Source: Opeltia flavorubescens (lineage: Eukaryota > Ascomycota > Lecanoromycetes > Teloschistales > Teloschistaceae). From it: DNA of 64,000 nt. A program made the translations under genes and the position numbers. The stretch lies in the NCBI GenBank assembly GCA_000442125.1, contig KE546981.1, forward strand, positions 496,001 to 560,000. Direction: 5' to 3'. Under the pieces are notes generated by a model. The model was given only the letters and a program-made list of their open reading frames with translations, ran no database searches and had not been told where the DNA came from. Of this stretch, positions 62,119 to 64,000 are shown piece by piece (positions within the stretch are counted from its first letter, which is position 1; each line of letters opens with the position of its first letter).

Positions 62119-64000
62119 ATATATATATATATATTTAATTTAAAAGCTAATAGAAAATAATAATAAAAAAATAATCTAAATATTATAATTAAAAGTATTC
62201 TATAAAGTTTTTTATTACTAGCGATATAATATAATTAAATAGGCGTAATATTAAAATAAAAAAGCTATTAAAAAAATTAAATTATAAATTTTATAGGCTT
62301 TTTAAAATAATAAAACTAGTAAATTTATAATTATACCGCCTAAAACTTCTAGTATTAATAGATTATATTTATCCCGTTTTTTATATCTTTTTTCTTAAAT
62401 TATATATAATAATAGAAGAAAAAAATAAAAAAAATCTATTATTTTTATTTATTAACGGTAAAGAGTAATATAAAATAAAAAAAGTATTTAATTTAAAATA
62501 GTACTATAGGAAAATATAATATCTAATAAAATAGTTTAACTATAGCTTTAAAAATAATAGCTAGTTTAATATTAAAAAAATATCGGGAGCTAGTAAATAT
62601 ATAAAGGACTTCTATTATATATATTTTAAAAAACTATTAAATAATAGTAAAAAGGGCTCTTTAAAAGAGAGGTAAAAAAAAAATAAATTATAGTTAAACT
62701 ATATATAAATATATAAATAAAGTAATAAATAAAGTAATAAATAATATTAAAAATATAAAATAGTAATAAAAATAAAACTTTATATAATTACTAAAATTTA
62801 TTAGTAGAATATATATTAAAAAATATATATTATAAAATATATTATTAAAAAAAATTAAAATTAAAAGGAAGCTTTATTAAAATATAGATTTTAAAATTAT
62901 AACTATTTAAAAACAATATAAACTTAAAAATAGAATATAAAAATAAATATATAAGAATAAATACTAAAAATAGATATAAAATACTAGACGAATATAAAAT
63001 TATATAATAATATTATTCTCTTCTATTTCGTTTTTATTAATAAAAAAAAGATTATTTTTTTTAACTAAATTTAACTACTCCTCCTTAATAATTAAAGAAT
63101 CTAAAAAATTCTAACGTAAGATTAGCGCGCGAAGTTATATAAAAAAGATAAATATATAATAAAATATATTATATTAATATTTATATTAATTAATTTTTTT
63201 AAAGCGTAAATAGTTTTAATAATATTAAAGGTATTAACGGTCTTTTTTCGCCGCGTTTTAGTTTTTTTTTAAACTTCGATTTATTTACGGCTAGAAAAAG
63301 TAATAGCGCGCAAGTAGTATATAATACGTCGTTTTTTATCTTTATTAATAATATTAATAGTAAAAATAGTAAAAATTATTTTATTAACTATTAAAATAAA
63401 TCTTTAAAGAATTTATATAGATTAAAAAAACTACTACTATATATAAATTTAATATATTAGTTTATATTTCTTTTAAAGTTTAAAATAACGCGTATAATAT
63501 TTAAAGCCGATACTAGGTTTTATATAATAAATAAAAGTATAATAAATAATAAAATTATTCTTTAATTATTTCTTATTAAAAATTATTAAATAGTAGTATT
63601 AAATAAATAATATATATTATAATACTAGCTTTAATATACTAATAGTAGTAATTCTTTTATAAAATTAAAATATTTAATAATATTAGAATATTAGGCGCCT
63701 ATATATTTTAAAGAGTTTTTTTAGCTATAAAAATTTTAAAAGTTTTAAAATCTATAATAAAAGATATAAAAGTTAAAGAAAATTTATAAAAAAATAAAGC
63801 TAGTAAATAAAAATAAAGTATAATAAAAATAATAAAAATTTAAGTTAAAAAATAGATTTATATTAAAAAAGAAACGTTTATTATATATTTATAAATAGAA
63901 AATAAAATTATACTATTTAATATAAAATCTATAATATTAATAATATAAATTAAATTATTTAAAGTTTAATAGTTCTAATTATTTATAATTATTATAGTAT
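62119..64000 (+). repeat. Second copy of the 1.88-kb duplicated segment
   Basis: Begins directly after the single N at 62118 and runs to the end of the window, so it probably continues. It carries the same chromodomain remnant. See findings for the assembly question. Confidence 0.85.

Larger units (their letters stand above)
44600..64000. repeat. A/T-saturated RIP-mutated block
   Basis: From about 44,600 the sequence changes abruptly to nearly pure A and T with stop codons in all frames; no open frame above 60 codons is seen. CA and TG are almost absent while TA is dominant and some CG remains, the pattern left by RIP (C to T in CpA). It contains the retroelements listed below and ambiguous bases at 50069-50095, 52240, 58021-58022 and 62118. 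No host gene survives in it. Confidence 0.9.

Noticed and set aside
44600-64000. Mitochondrial or other organelle DNA as source of the A/T-rich block
   Set aside because: It contains Gypsy reverse transcriptase, integrase and LTRs, lacks organelle genes, and shows the CpA loss of RIP.
44600-64000. CRISPR array, secondary-metabolite cluster or defence island
   Set aside because: No regular spacer repeats and no PKS/NRPS/NLR-type domains anywhere in the window.

Overview
The window is nuclear DNA of a filamentous ascomycete (Pezizomycotina). Genes carry short introns (mostly 42-110 nt) with GT..AG ends, the proteins are fungal-type (Cyk3, Pkp1, Spc3, Tim22, Met12, Sid1-like kinase), and the last 19.4 kb is an A/T-saturated block in which CA and TG dinucleotides have nearly vanished, the mark of repeat-induced point mutation (RIP). 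I cannot name the genus. A few ambiguous bases (N) sit inside genes and at joins in the AT-rich block. Most gene models below were rebuilt by hand from splice junctions that keep family-conserved protein sequence in frame.

Layout of the gene-rich part (1-44.6 kb): 3' end of a queuine tRNA-ribosyltransferase subunit (QTRT2), methylenetetrahydrofolate reductase (MET12 type), CYK3 cytokinesis protein (-), AIG2-like gamma-glutamylcyclotransferase-fold protein (-), PQ-loop membrane protein (+), a 2.4 kb stretch without a recognisable gene, a Gly/Pro-repeat secreted protein (+), USP7/Ubp15-type deubiquitinase with ten exons (-), mitochondrial dehydrogenase kinase Pkp1 (+), an unrecognised 934-residue protein (+), signal peptidase subunit SPC3 (-), TIM22 (+), a DUF4048-like coiled-coil protein (-), a Sid1-type Ste20/GCK kinase (+), D-2-hydroxyacid/D-2-hydroxyglutarate dehydrogenase (-), proteasome alpha4 PRE6 (+), a CHY zinc-finger protein (-), a large inositol polyphosphate 5-phosphatase (+), an intron-bearing tRNA-Cys (-), a coding fragment (-), and a small cysteine-containing secreted protein (-).

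Many neighbours form head-to-head pairs sharing 0.25-0.8 kb of upstream DNA (AIG2/PQ-loop, UBP/PKP1, SPC3/TIM22, DUF4048/SID1, DLD2/PRE6, CHY/INP5). The genes are mainly housekeeping and do not form a metabolic cluster. Two loosely shared themes are cell division signalling (CYK3, the Sid1-like kinase) and protein turnover or targeting (UBP, PRE6, SPC3, TIM22).

The AT-rich part (about 44.6-64.0 kb) is a nest of dead retrotransposons. A plus-strand Ty3/Gypsy chromodomain element (LTRs near 49735-49992 and 57153-57411) lies inside a minus-strand Ty3/Gypsy element whose reverse transcriptase (about 58.6-59.0 kb) and integrase (about 49.3-49.5 kb) now lie on opposite sides of it. A 1.88 kb piece of the inner element (54921-56802) recurs, identical wherever I compared it, at 62119-64000 right after a single N. 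That may be a recent copy or an assembly error. The most interesting signals are a perfect 21-bp inverted repeat with two TCACGTGA boxes upstream of the folate/methionine gene, a 7-nt microexon in PRE6, the nested retroelements with the duplication, and the two small secreted proteins.
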